Shown: positions 39,045-46,884 of the stretch, in pieces
Layout of the letters: each line of letters opens with the position of its first letter
Position numbering within the stretch: position 1 is the stretch's first letter
DNA from: Leptospiraceae bacterium
GTDB lineage: Bacteria > Spirochaetota > Leptospiria > Leptospirales > Leptospiraceae
Assembly (NCBI GenBank): GCA_024233835.1
Contig: JACKPC010000004.1
Span: 1-55,000 of the forward strand
Reading direction: 5' to 3'
Length of the DNA stretch: 55,000 nt
Notes under the pieces: model-generated
What the model was told of the DNA's origin: nothing
Seen by the model: only the letters and a program-made list of their open reading frames with translations
Databases searched by the model: none
Made by a program: the position numbers and the translations under genes

Positions 39045-40154
39045 TTACTGTAAAACAGAAGACAAATCTTTCTTGGGTAGAGTGACCGTAACAAGAGTTC
39101 CGCGAGGGTCATTCTTTTCTACTGAGATACTTCCCCCATTTTTCTCTATAAACTCTTTTGAAAGAATCAAGCCCAGCCCTGTTCCGGTCTCCCCGGCAGT
39201 TCCCTTGGAGCGGATCGCCTTATCGATCATAAAAAGATTCTCTCTCTCTTCCTGATTCATTCCGATACCGGTGTCACCTATCTGAATCTTTAAAAAATCC
39301 CCTTCGTCACTTTCTTTCAGTTCAATGATACCATCATACATGGAAAATTTAATCGCATTGGAAATTAAGTTTTCAAACACCATATTAATCATGTATCTAT
39401 CACCGTATACAGTGGCTTCTCTGGATATATTGTTAATAACTTTTAAATTCTTATTTGTAATCTCTTTCTGATAGGGTTGCAAACTCTTATGGAGAATTCC
39501 CCCCATATTTAACTTGGTTATATTAATGTGTAGATTTTCGGTTTGAACTCTTGACCATTCTAAAAGGTTTCTTAAAAAGGCCATTGCATTGTTGGTTACT
39601 TCACTCAGGCTATTTGTAGCTGTCTGTATCGATTTCATGTCCTTGGCCAGAACGAAATCTTCTAAAAGCTTGGTTGCATTCATGATGGTAGCCAGTGGCT
39701 TTTTTAAGTCCTTGGCAATAATCGTAAAAAAACGATTTTTCTTATCATTCAAACTTTTCAATTCTCTCTGCAAGAAACTGTTTTCAAGATGAACCTTTAC
39801 TCTCGAAATCACTTCGGCTTCTTCAAATGGCTTAGAAATATAATCAACTCCTCCAATTTCCAGCCCTTTTACTTTATTTGTAGTATCTGTCAGAGCACTT
39901 AAAAAGATAACAGGAATTTCTCTGGTTACAGGGTTTGACTTCAGCTTGGAGCATACCTGGTAACCATCCATATCCGGCATCATTATATCCAGAAGAATAA
40001 TATCGGGTTTGTATTCTTCTATCATACTTAAGGCCGTTTTACCATCCATCGCTACCATTGTTTTATAGCCAAGGGGCTCAAATATTGTGACAAGTACAAT
40101 AGCGTTATCCTGAACGTCATCGACAATAAATATAGTTGTTTGTTCTTTATCCAT
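39045..40154 (-). CDS. Receiver-histidine-kinase-like hybrid lacking the phosphoacceptor His
   Basis: Encodes 369 residues. The N-terminal receiver is intact: FIVDDVQDN, phosphoacceptor Asp56 in IILLDIMMPDMDG, FLSALTD and YISKPFEE. A coiled coil then leads to a HisKA-like helix reading FTIIAKDLKKPLATIMNA; the position normally occupied by His (AHDLKNP) is Lys148, codon AAG. The ATPase domain looks complete: ENLISNAIKFS, IGDTGIGM and GTGLGLILSKEF. It therefore probably cannot autophosphorylate in the usual way and may act as a phosphatase, dimerising partner or phospho-sensing switch. The gene stands alone and converges with the six-TM MCP gene. Confidence 0.88.
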   Translation of the reverse strand: MDKEQTTIFIVDDVQDNAIVLVTIFEPLGYKTMVAMDGKTALSMIEEYKPDIILLDIMMPDMDGYQVCSKLKSNPVTREIPVIFLSALTDTTNKVKGLEIGGVDYISKPFEEAEVISRVKVHLENSFLQRELKSLNDKKNRFFTIIAKDLKKPLATIMNATKLLEDFVLAKDMKSIQTATNSLSEVTNNAMAFLRNLLEWSRVQTENLHINITKLNMGGILHKSLQPYQKEITNKNLKVINNISREATVYGDRYMINMVFENLISNAIKFSMYDGIIELKESDEGDFLKIQIGDTGIGMNQEERENLFMIDKAIRSKGTAGETGTGLGLILSKEFIEKNGGSISVEKNDPRGTLVTVTLPKKDLSSVLQ

Positions 40155-40351
40155 AATCCCCAGCTTTATCTATGTTAGAGTCCAGTATATGTTTGGATAA
40201 AAAATTCGTCAAGTAATAGTAAGAAATAGCCAAAACTACAAAAACAAAGACTTCTGAGTAAACAGGTATTTTTTATTTGATTATGTCCTTTTATGTCTAA
40301 AAAAAAAACCCGGCTTTTCCGAACTTCTTTATAAGGAGTCTAAAGCACAGG

Positions 40352-41146
40352 ATGAATAAGCAAGCTAAAGTTGCAAACATAAGCCCGGAGAAACAGGCCT
40401 GGGAATTGTTTGAAGTCGGTTCTTATGAAGAAGTAATAGAATTCGCTTCCCGGTACCCGAATAACTCCCTTTTAAAACACCTTTCTGCAATAGCCATGTA
40501 TGAAAATGGAGAAGGGAATGTCTCTGCCGGGGTTTTACAGGCAAACGAAGGTAAATCTGTTTTTTCTCCTCTTGCAAAAGCTTATATTCAATATCATCTC
40601 AATAATAAACTGGAAGCTGCTTCTCTTTTCAATGAGTACATCCAGACCCAGAATCGCCCCCTGTGCTTCAGTATTCTGAACTTTGGAGTAAAAGCTTCTT
40701 ATGAAGCCAGGGCTTATGCCAACTGCCTCCAAACCCTCGAACTAAACCGTTCTGTGGCTTTAAGCGACTCCTTTATCCGGGAAAAACTAAACTGCTATTA
40801 TTACTTAAAAAAATTTAAGGAATTCGTATATTTCTTTAAAACCAAATATAAGCTTATCGAAAAGGATTTTGACCTACAACTAAAGGCAGGTCTGGTTCTT
40901 CATAATCTGGGCAAATACAAAGAGTCTGAGCTGATTTTAAGCCGGGTTCCCGGAAAAGTTGAGCTTCCGAGTTTTGAAGAAAAGAAAAAAGACTTTGAAC
41001 CGGTCATGAAAAAAATTAATGATTTGGAGAAAAGAGACGTTCTTTCTTTCGAAGAATGGAAAAACCTCGGTTTTGCTTACCTCTTCAACTCAGAATATGG
41101 CAAAGCAGAAGAAGCTTTTAAAAAAGCAGCTCTCGCTCTCCAGTAA
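40352..41146 (+). CDS. TPR-like helical repeat protein
   Basis: Encodes 264 residues, cytoplasmic by appearance and predominantly helical, with tetratricopeptide-like spacing: AWELFEVGSYEEVIEFASRY, YIQYHLNNKLEAASLFNEYI, LVLHNLGKYKESELILSRV and LGFAYLFNSEYGKAEEAFKK. Such proteins are usually scaffolds. AGG lies just before the ATG and a stronger AAGGAG about 15 nt upstream. It is isolated: an intergenic region of about 200 bp precedes it and a hairpin follows. No specific partner can be named. Confidence 0.65.
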   Translation: MNKQAKVANISPEKQAWELFEVGSYEEVIEFASRYPNNSLLKHLSAIAMYENGEGNVSAGVLQANEGKSVFSPLAKAYIQYHLNNKLEAASLFNEYIQTQNRPLCFSILNFGVKASYEARAYANCLQTLELNRSVALSDSFIREKLNCYYYLKKFKEFVYFFKTKYKLIEKDFDLQLKAGLVLHNLGKYKESELILSRVPGKVELPSFEEKKKDFEPVMKKINDLEKRDVLSFEEWKNLGFAYLFNSEYGKAEEAFKKAALALQ

Positions 41147-41154
41147 GAAATTAA

Positions 41155-41174
41155 GCTATGATTTTACTCATAGC
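41155..41174. terminator. Hairpin between convergent genes
   Basis: GCTATGA and TCATAGC form a 7-bp stem around TTTTAC, between the TPR-like gene (stop 41146) and the end of the LPP20/FlgO-like gene (stop 41168). Weak T-runs make termination plausible but not certain. Confidence 0.4.
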
Positions 41175-42049
41175 CTGCCGGGTAAAAGAATAATTACCTT
41201 ACACATCTTTAAATTCTTTCGAGTCTCCGGATGAGATAAAAGCTTTACCGCATCTACTGTCGCAATAGAAAAATTTGTTTTTACCTCACCTGAAACCGAA
41301 TTGGCAACCACAAAATACGGCTTATTTCCTACTCTTTTGTCTTCCATAGCGTGCATAGGGTCAATCTGGAATAGAGCCAGGCCCTGCTCTATTGCATAAT
41401 CACGATTCACCAGATACTGAGAATAAATATCCAATCCATCATCTGTTTTAATTCGGGGGAAAAGTGAGGGTTTCGCTCCTTTTAGGTGCCGGGCATCCAC
41501 AATTAATCCGGTGTATTTTACCGGATATTTGGCTTCCTGAAACACGGGAAAGTCCTCTGTACCCATTTCAAGGGCAACAAAATTCATAATTCCTCTTTTT
41601 CCGAGAATCGGAATATAAGAATCTACAGTTGCATAATTATTCTTATAGCTTACACTATAAAATCCTACGTCCTGGGTATGAATCTGATTAAAATTGATAC
41701 GGAACTTTTCATCCGCGTGTAATTTATCTAAGATACTATATTTATCATCGAGTTGCAGGTTTTCAATAAGGCGATAAAGTTTTATTTTAACGTTTTCTCT
41801 CGCCTTATTCAAGCTTTTCGTTCTCGCTTCGGAAATATTAAAAGCAACTTCTTCTTTCCCAAAGTCCCTATCCCTGGTATTGATTACCACACGTGGCAAT
41901 TTTTCCTCCACGGAAGCACTGACTTTCATATCTGACCAGTCCACACTGGCCTGAAAAAAATCCGTAACGGTGTAATGAGCTTTATCAAAAGCCAACAGAA
42001 AAAGACCAGGAAGCAATAAACAGATTAGAACGAAAATTCTTATAAGCAT
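41168..42049 (-). CDS. Secreted LPP20/FlgO-like hypothetical protein
   Basis: Encodes about 293 residues. A signal peptide (MLIRIFVLICLLLPGLFLLA) precedes a region with ARTKSLNKARENVKIKLYRLI, a helix typical of LPP20-type proteins that are rich in A..A.A...L. The C-terminal part has YTGLIVDARHLKGAKPSLFPRI, DDGLDIYSQ and RVGNKPYFVVANSV, a pattern I associate with LPP20/FlgO-like envelope proteins of spirochaetes and deltaproteobacteria. I chose ATG 42049 because GAGGAT lies 6 nt upstream; an earlier frame start at 42085 overlaps dinG. It follows dinG by 10 bp and is probably co-transcribed with it. Function unknown, envelope location likely. Confidence 0.65.
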   Translation of the reverse strand: MLIRIFVLICLLLPGLFLLAFDKAHYTVTDFFQASVDWSDMKVSASVEEKLPRVVINTRDRDFGKEEVAFNISEARTKSLNKARENVKIKLYRLIENLQLDDKYSILDKLHADEKFRINFNQIHTQDVGFYSVSYKNNYATVDSYIPILGKRGIMNFVALEMGTEDFPVFQEAKYPVKYTGLIVDARHLKGAKPSLFPRIKTDDGLDIYSQYLVNRDYAIEQGLALFQIDPMHAMEDKRVGNKPYFVVANSVSGEVKTNFSIATVDAVKLLSHPETRKNLKMCKVIILLPGRL

Positions 42050-42059
42050 AGGTATATCC

Positions 42060-44066
42060 TCACTTATATTTCGGCAAGTTTTCAAACTCTTTTTTTAATT
42101 CTTTGAAAGAAAAGATCCGTTTTGCGGAAGGCAGGGCAGAAAGAATAGTTTTTCCGTAGAACTTTGTCTTAATCCGGGGATCCAGAATGGAAACGACCCC
42201 GGTATCGGTTTTTGAGCGAATCAAACGACCAAAACCCTGTTTGAGACTTAAAATAGCATGAGGAAGCTGAATCTCTTGAAAGGGGTTCCCATTTTCCTGC
42301 TTACGTAGTTCAATTCGGGCTTCCAAAACAGGTTCGCCGGGAGGTTGAAAGGGAAGACGGGTGATAATAACCGAGCGAAGCTTATCCCCCTTTACATCAA
42401 TGCCCTGCCAGAAAGTAGAAACTCCAAAAAGCACACTGTTCGGAGTATCCAAAAAGGCTTCTTTAGCTTTCTTGGGTCCGAGTTCTAACTGGGAAAAAAC
42501 CGGGTATTCCAGCTCATCTACAATTCCTTCGTAGACGTTTCTAAGAGAGCTATTCGAAGTAAACAAAACAAAGGCATTCCCCCCGCTGAGCTTCAGGAGC
42601 ATAGGAATGAGCTTTTTTAAATCCTCATGGTATTCTTCACTCTCCTTACCCGGATCGTGCAGATTTTTCGGAATATACAGAAGAGCATTTTCCGGATAGG
42701 GAAACGGAGATTCGAGGATAAGGCTTTCAAAATCCTGAAAACCCACACTGGAACAAAAGAAATTAAAATTCCCTGCACCCGAACTCAGGGTTGCCGAGGT
42801 AAAAATAATGGAACTCATCCTCGGAAAAAACTCTTTTTGGATAAAATCTTTCGGACTGATTAAGCCGGTACAGAGGCTATAAAAATTATTCTTATCCTGA
42901 GAAGAAGGAGGTTCCAGCCAGAATACATAATTCGGGTTTTCCATCATTCGGAAGTTGAAAATCAGAGAATGGAGTTCCGTAAACCGCTTGATACACATAT
43001 CCAGACCCAATATCACTTCCTGCTCTTCCAGAATCTGTGTGTTTGCATCATAAGAATCAAGGGTGTTCTGCAAAACTTTCACAAAGTTTTCGAGAGAAAG
43101 TTCCAGCTCTCCTCCATCCAGAACGGGTTTCTCTTTGATGCGACTGGCATTATACAGAAAAGGAAATTCCACTTTCAACTTCTGGTAAAATTGTCCGACC
43201 TTATCCGAGGTTTCTTCCAGAAGACGCAAAATTTTGTCTCTCAGGGCTTCCGAAAAGAGCTTATAGGCAAGAGAAGCTTTTTTATCTTTACCACTGATAT
43301 ACTGAAACAGGCGGGTAAAATCACTGTAGGAGGCTTTCCCGGCAAAAGCTTTCCCGGCTACCTCCGGAAAAGAATGGGCCTCATCGATAATGATGTATGA
43401 AAATTCGGGTAAAAGCTTAAAGTTACCGGCAATGTGACTGGATAATAAATAATGATTCACAACGAGGATATTCGCCTTTTTCCATTTTTCTTTCTCTAAA
43501 AAGTAATAGGAATGAGGAAAATTCGGACACTTCCGGCCGAGACAATTCTCCGGGTCGCGTGTAACCTTTCCCCAGAATTCTTCCGAGGCGAAACCATTGT
43601 ATTCCCAGCGAATACCCGTCTCCGTCCTGTCTTCCCAGTCATAGAACTCTCTGAGATGATTTTCCATCTCGATTCCGAAATTTCCATTCGAAGTAACCTG
43701 CTCATAACGACGCTTGCAGAGGTAATTATTGGATCCGAGGGCTAACTCTGCCTGAACGGGTTGGTTAAGAATTTTAGAAAGAAGGGGAATATCCTTGTTT
43801 AAAATCTGTTGTTGCAGAGCCCTCGTTTCGGTAGAAATGACAACCGGCACCCCTTCTTTCAAGGAAAACAATAGAGCCGGGACAAGATAAGCCAGAGACT
43901 TTCCCACACCGGTCCCGGCTTCGACCAGGAGATGTTTGGAAGTCCGCAAACACTCATCCACTTTCTTTGCCATTTCTACCTGTTCGGGCCTTGTTTCATA
44001 GTCCTTCCAGGACTTCATAAACTCACCCGAAAAAATGGTTTCTATTTTATCAGTATTTACGTCCAA
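42060..44066 (-). CDS. dinG: DinG/XPD-family ATP-dependent helicase with altered Fe-S ligands
   Basis: Encodes 668 residues, a superfamily 2 helicase: Walker A VEAGTGVGKSLAYL (about 48-61), motif Ia ISTETRALQ, DEAH box IIIDEAHSFPE (228-231) and late motifs VLFGVSTFWQGIDVKGD and LKQGFGRLIRSKTDTG. The Fe-S region has Cys117 (YLCKRRY), Cys175 and Cys180 (CLGRKC), but the fourth position, six residues after Cys180, is Ser186 (PHSYYF). A [4Fe-4S] cluster may therefore be lost or have a non-Cys ligand. DinG unwinds DNA and R-loops in repair. A TTG start with GAAGG 8 nt upstream is given; ATG 44018 is the alternative. The secreted-protein gene follows closely. Confidence 0.88.
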   Translation of the reverse strand: MDVNTDKIETIFSGEFMKSWKDYETRPEQVEMAKKVDECLRTSKHLLVEAGTGVGKSLAYLVPALLFSLKEGVPVVISTETRALQQQILNKDIPLLSKILNQPVQAELALGSNNYLCKRRYEQVTSNGNFGIEMENHLREFYDWEDRTETGIRWEYNGFASEEFWGKVTRDPENCLGRKCPNFPHSYYFLEKEKWKKANILVVNHYLLSSHIAGNFKLLPEFSYIIIDEAHSFPEVAGKAFAGKASYSDFTRLFQYISGKDKKASLAYKLFSEALRDKILRLLEETSDKVGQFYQKLKVEFPFLYNASRIKEKPVLDGGELELSLENFVKVLQNTLDSYDANTQILEEQEVILGLDMCIKRFTELHSLIFNFRMMENPNYVFWLEPPSSQDKNNFYSLCTGLISPKDFIQKEFFPRMSSIIFTSATLSSGAGNFNFFCSSVGFQDFESLILESPFPYPENALLYIPKNLHDPGKESEEYHEDLKKLIPMLLKLSGGNAFVLFTSNSSLRNVYEGIVDELEYPVFSQLELGPKKAKEAFLDTPNSVLFGVSTFWQGIDVKGDKLRSVIITRLPFQPPGEPVLEARIELRKQENGNPFQEIQLPHAILSLKQGFGRLIRSKTDTGVVSILDPRIKTKFYGKTILSALPSAKRIFSFKELKKEFENLPKYK

Positions 44067-44147
44067 AATTTTTACCTTCGAGACAGAGAAATCTGCATAA
44101 ACAGGCTGGCAAGTAAAATAGAAGATTTCTCTGAAAAGTCGAACGGA

Positions 44148-45611
44148 TTAGCGACTATATACCTCGATTAGAGTATTCGAATTTGTCTTGGAATAGGATT
44201 GCAAACCCAAAGAATCATAGTGATAAATATAATAAGAATCCTGAATAATTCGACCGGCATCATCATAGACCCAGTAATAACTTGTTTTTAGCTTATTATC
44301 CCAGGTCACCGAATTGGTTGTAGTTTTCAGGGTATTGGTTTCTATCATATTCAAAAGCTGGTAAGGGTTCCTTGAATTAAAGTTAAGCGTATAATCCCAG
44401 GTCTGTTTGTCATTATCAGCTGAAGCCTGGGAATAAGATGTGGTAGAAGTTATTGTATCCCCGATAGACTTACAATACCCCCTGGTCTGAAATAACTTGG
44501 GATATAATACCGTATTAGAATCAGAAGTAGAGCCCTGAGCATTACAGCTCAAAACCGAGCTGGCTTTGGTAAGCTTTCCTGCACTCGTATTCAATGTATA
44601 AACCCTTGAACCTATCACTTTATCTGTAATACTTAAAGTTCTTGTATAGGGAAGGCTTGCTGATGATTGTGTACTCTGAACATAATATCCACTTGTAGTT
44701 GCTGTTATAGTATCCCCTGAATAAGCAAAATTCACTGTCACTACCGGATTCGCACTCAATGTATTCGAAAATAGCTTGGAGTAATCCCGAGAACCATCCG
44801 CATTAAAAGTTACAGATATATCAGAATTAACATATATTTTAATATCTGTTAATAAACCATTCGAATAAGTATATTCTTTCTTTTGTACGTAGCCTGGACC
44901 CTGTGCCTGGGTTCCATTACAGGTAAAGGTAAAATTTTCAATAACCTTATTGGCTGTTGAATAATCATAAGTCGTAGTTTCAACCACATCAACAATGGTT
45001 GGTGAAGAATTACTCGTAGGATTCGAGGGACAACCCGTCACCGGGTTTGACTGACCCGAATTGCTAACATAAGGACTATAACTGGTGCCTCCCAGTATTA
45101 CCTTTGAAGCGGTTCTTGTTTTTTTCTCCCATCTACCGGCTGTATCATAGCTCCATTGCGAAACCACCGTAGTGCTGGTATTATTATGAGTTGTGGAAGG
45201 AACTACTCCAAAACCAAGTCCTTTTTCATCGCTTTTTAATTCGGTAGAAGAAAGACCGGCAAGGGTTTCATAAGCAAAAGTAGCCATAGCTAACAAAGCT
45301 TCATTGGCAAAAGATTGTTCTTCGATAAAACTTGTAGCGGTAGTAACCGATTGAAGGGGCCGACAAACCGCAGCCTGCCAGGGACTGTTCCCGGTACTCG
45401 GACCGGCTGTCTGAATCATTTGAGCAATAAATAACTCGGAAGAAGTATTGGGCTTTCCGCAAACTGAAGATGGAGGTGTATTAGCAACTATCACCGCTGC
45501 AGCTAATACAAGTTTTTCCTTCTCTTCTTTGTCCTTATCTTTCCTTCCGTGATAATGATTACAGTTCACAAATAAAGCCAGAGATACAATTATTCCAAAA
45601 ACCTTTTTCAT
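44148..45611 (-). CDS. Large hypothetical lipoprotein
   Basis: Encodes 487 residues. The lipobox is MKKVFGIIVSLALFVNC with Cys17, followed by a charged stretch (GRKDKDKEEKEK) and AAAVIVANTPPSS. The remainder is Ser/Thr/Tyr/Asn-rich beta structure with YD-like strands (WSYDTAGRWEKKTRT, TTYDYSTANKVIENF, YYWVYDDAGRIIQDSYY). These recall RHS/YD repeats but are too irregular to call them so. GGGAG lies 7 nt before the ATG. It is the last gene of a five-gene run of exported proteins. Probably surface or periplasmic; function unknown. Confidence 0.75.
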   Translation of the reverse strand: MKKVFGIIVSLALFVNCNHYHGRKDKDKEEKEKLVLAAAVIVANTPPSSVCGKPNTSSELFIAQMIQTAGPSTGNSPWQAAVCRPLQSVTTATSFIEEQSFANEALLAMATFAYETLAGLSSTELKSDEKGLGFGVVPSTTHNNTSTTVVSQWSYDTAGRWEKKTRTASKVILGGTSYSPYVSNSGQSNPVTGCPSNPTSNSSPTIVDVVETTTYDYSTANKVIENFTFTCNGTQAQGPGYVQKKEYTYSNGLLTDIKIYVNSDISVTFNADGSRDYSKLFSNTLSANPVVTVNFAYSGDTITATTSGYYVQSTQSSASLPYTRTLSITDKVIGSRVYTLNTSAGKLTKASSVLSCNAQGSTSDSNTVLYPKLFQTRGYCKSIGDTITSTTSYSQASADNDKQTWDYTLNFNSRNPYQLLNMIETNTLKTTTNSVTWDNKLKTSYYWVYDDAGRIIQDSYYIYHYDSLGLQSYSKTNSNTLIEVYSR

Positions 45612-45642
45612 CGGTTTACTCCCTTAATATATATTCTATTTC

Positions 45643-46866
45643 TTACTCTTTCAAGACAGCCAGATTCACTTTTGCATCGAGACTTTGAAGTGCATCCTGT
45701 TTATCAATTATATACTGTTTTGCTAATAATTCTCGCTTGAGTCTGTATTCAACTTCATAACTATAATCTTCATATCGAATAGCCAGATTTTTCTTTTTCA
45801 CATCATATACCTGTATAACTAAAAAACCATTCTTGACGGGCATAGGTTCCGGAATCCAATCTCCTGTTTTGGCTGCATCCAGAGCCTGCAAATCGAGTAA
45901 ATCCTGTTTATCCTCTTCACCCGGTTTCGCCGGATAAACTTTCTTCGGTTTTTCTAATGATAATTTATAGCTTTTTTTATACTTCTTAGCCTCTGCTTCA
46001 AAACTTTTTCCCTGCTTTAAAGCATTCACCAGACTCTCTGCATCTAACTTCTCAGCAAGGATAACACGACTGCATAGAATATATTCAAACCCTAAAAGAC
46101 TATCCCGAATTTTATAAAAATACCTGTACAACTCGGATGGATGAAACTGTATAGGAATTGATTCTACCGGATAAATTCCCTTATCTACACGGGCGTATCT
46201 CGCACTATTATATAAGTCTGCAACAGCAGCTTCATCCATAAATTGAAAATCCTTTTCTTTTACATTTAGTCTGTCTTCATATTCCCGGTTGAGAAGAGAA
46301 GATAGGTATAAAAATAAAACTTCTTGAAACATTTCTTCCTGTTTTTTACCTCTATAATTTAGAAGTTCTTTAATTTCCTTATCTAAAAGATAAGCTGTAA
46401 ACTCCTGTAAACTCACTTTACCATATTTGGTTTGAATAAAAAACAGGGAGCCGGGTTCGATCTTTTTCTTGGCAGAATAAATGTTGTGCAAAAAAGGAAT
46501 CGGTTCTTTTGTAAAGCTTAGTTGAAAGTGATTTTGTAAGACCCGGACTTCCTCCATCCTTAGCTCTCGGTTCCATTTTTCTTTAAAATACTGAGACGCG
46601 GCTGTTTTGATTCGGGCTTTTTTTTCCAGCATCAAGAAATCGAGATAATTCCTGTCCTGATACATGCCGTATAAGACAGCAATTTTCCTTCTGGCCAATA
46701 AAATTTTTATTCGCTCTATAATTTTCTCATTCGATAAAGTAGGATAATACAGAGTTTTTATATAGATAAAAGTTCCTTTGCTTATATTCCCTTCCGTACT
46801 CTGTAAAACATAGCCACCTTTACAGCTATAGAGTAGAAAAACGAAAAGAGCAAGCAGAACTTTCAT
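45643..46866 (-). CDS. PrsA/SurA-like peptidyl-prolyl isomerase lipoprotein
   Basis: Encodes 407 residues. The lipobox is MKVLLALFVFLLYSC with Cys15. The helical N-terminal half is followed by a parvulin-like region: LCSRVILAEKLDAESLVNAL, KQGKSFEAEAKKY, KTGDWIPEPMPVKNGFLVIQV and a final coiled-coil helix (EVEYRLKRELLAKQYI). This layout matches periplasmic folding chaperones of the PrsA/SurA/PpiD type, although conserved rotamase residues are weak. It lies 18 bp after the phospholipase-like gene in the same direction, so it may help fold the exported neighbours. No clear SD is seen. Confidence 0.65.
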   Translation of the reverse strand: MKVLLALFVFLLYSCKGGYVLQSTEGNISKGTFIYIKTLYYPTLSNEKIIERIKILLARRKIAVLYGMYQDRNYLDFLMLEKKARIKTAASQYFKEKWNRELRMEEVRVLQNHFQLSFTKEPIPFLHNIYSAKKKIEPGSLFFIQTKYGKVSLQEFTAYLLDKEIKELLNYRGKKQEEMFQEVLFLYLSSLLNREYEDRLNVKEKDFQFMDEAAVADLYNSARYARVDKGIYPVESIPIQFHPSELYRYFYKIRDSLLGFEYILCSRVILAEKLDAESLVNALKQGKSFEAEAKKYKKSYKLSLEKPKKVYPAKPGEEDKQDLLDLQALDAAKTGDWIPEPMPVKNGFLVIQVYDVKKKNLAIRYEDYSYEVEYRLKRELLAKQYIIDKQDALQSLDAKVNLAVLKE

Positions 46867-46884
46867 AAACTAAATTAGTATTTT

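Noticed and set aside
42969..43400. 143-codon plus-strand frame inside dinG
   Set aside because: Antisense to a conserved helicase, no SD, no family match.
44148..45611. RHS/YD-repeat toxin
   Set aside because: Only a few YD-like strands, irregular spacing, no RHS core motif and no toxin tip; it is better called a hypothetical lipoprotein.
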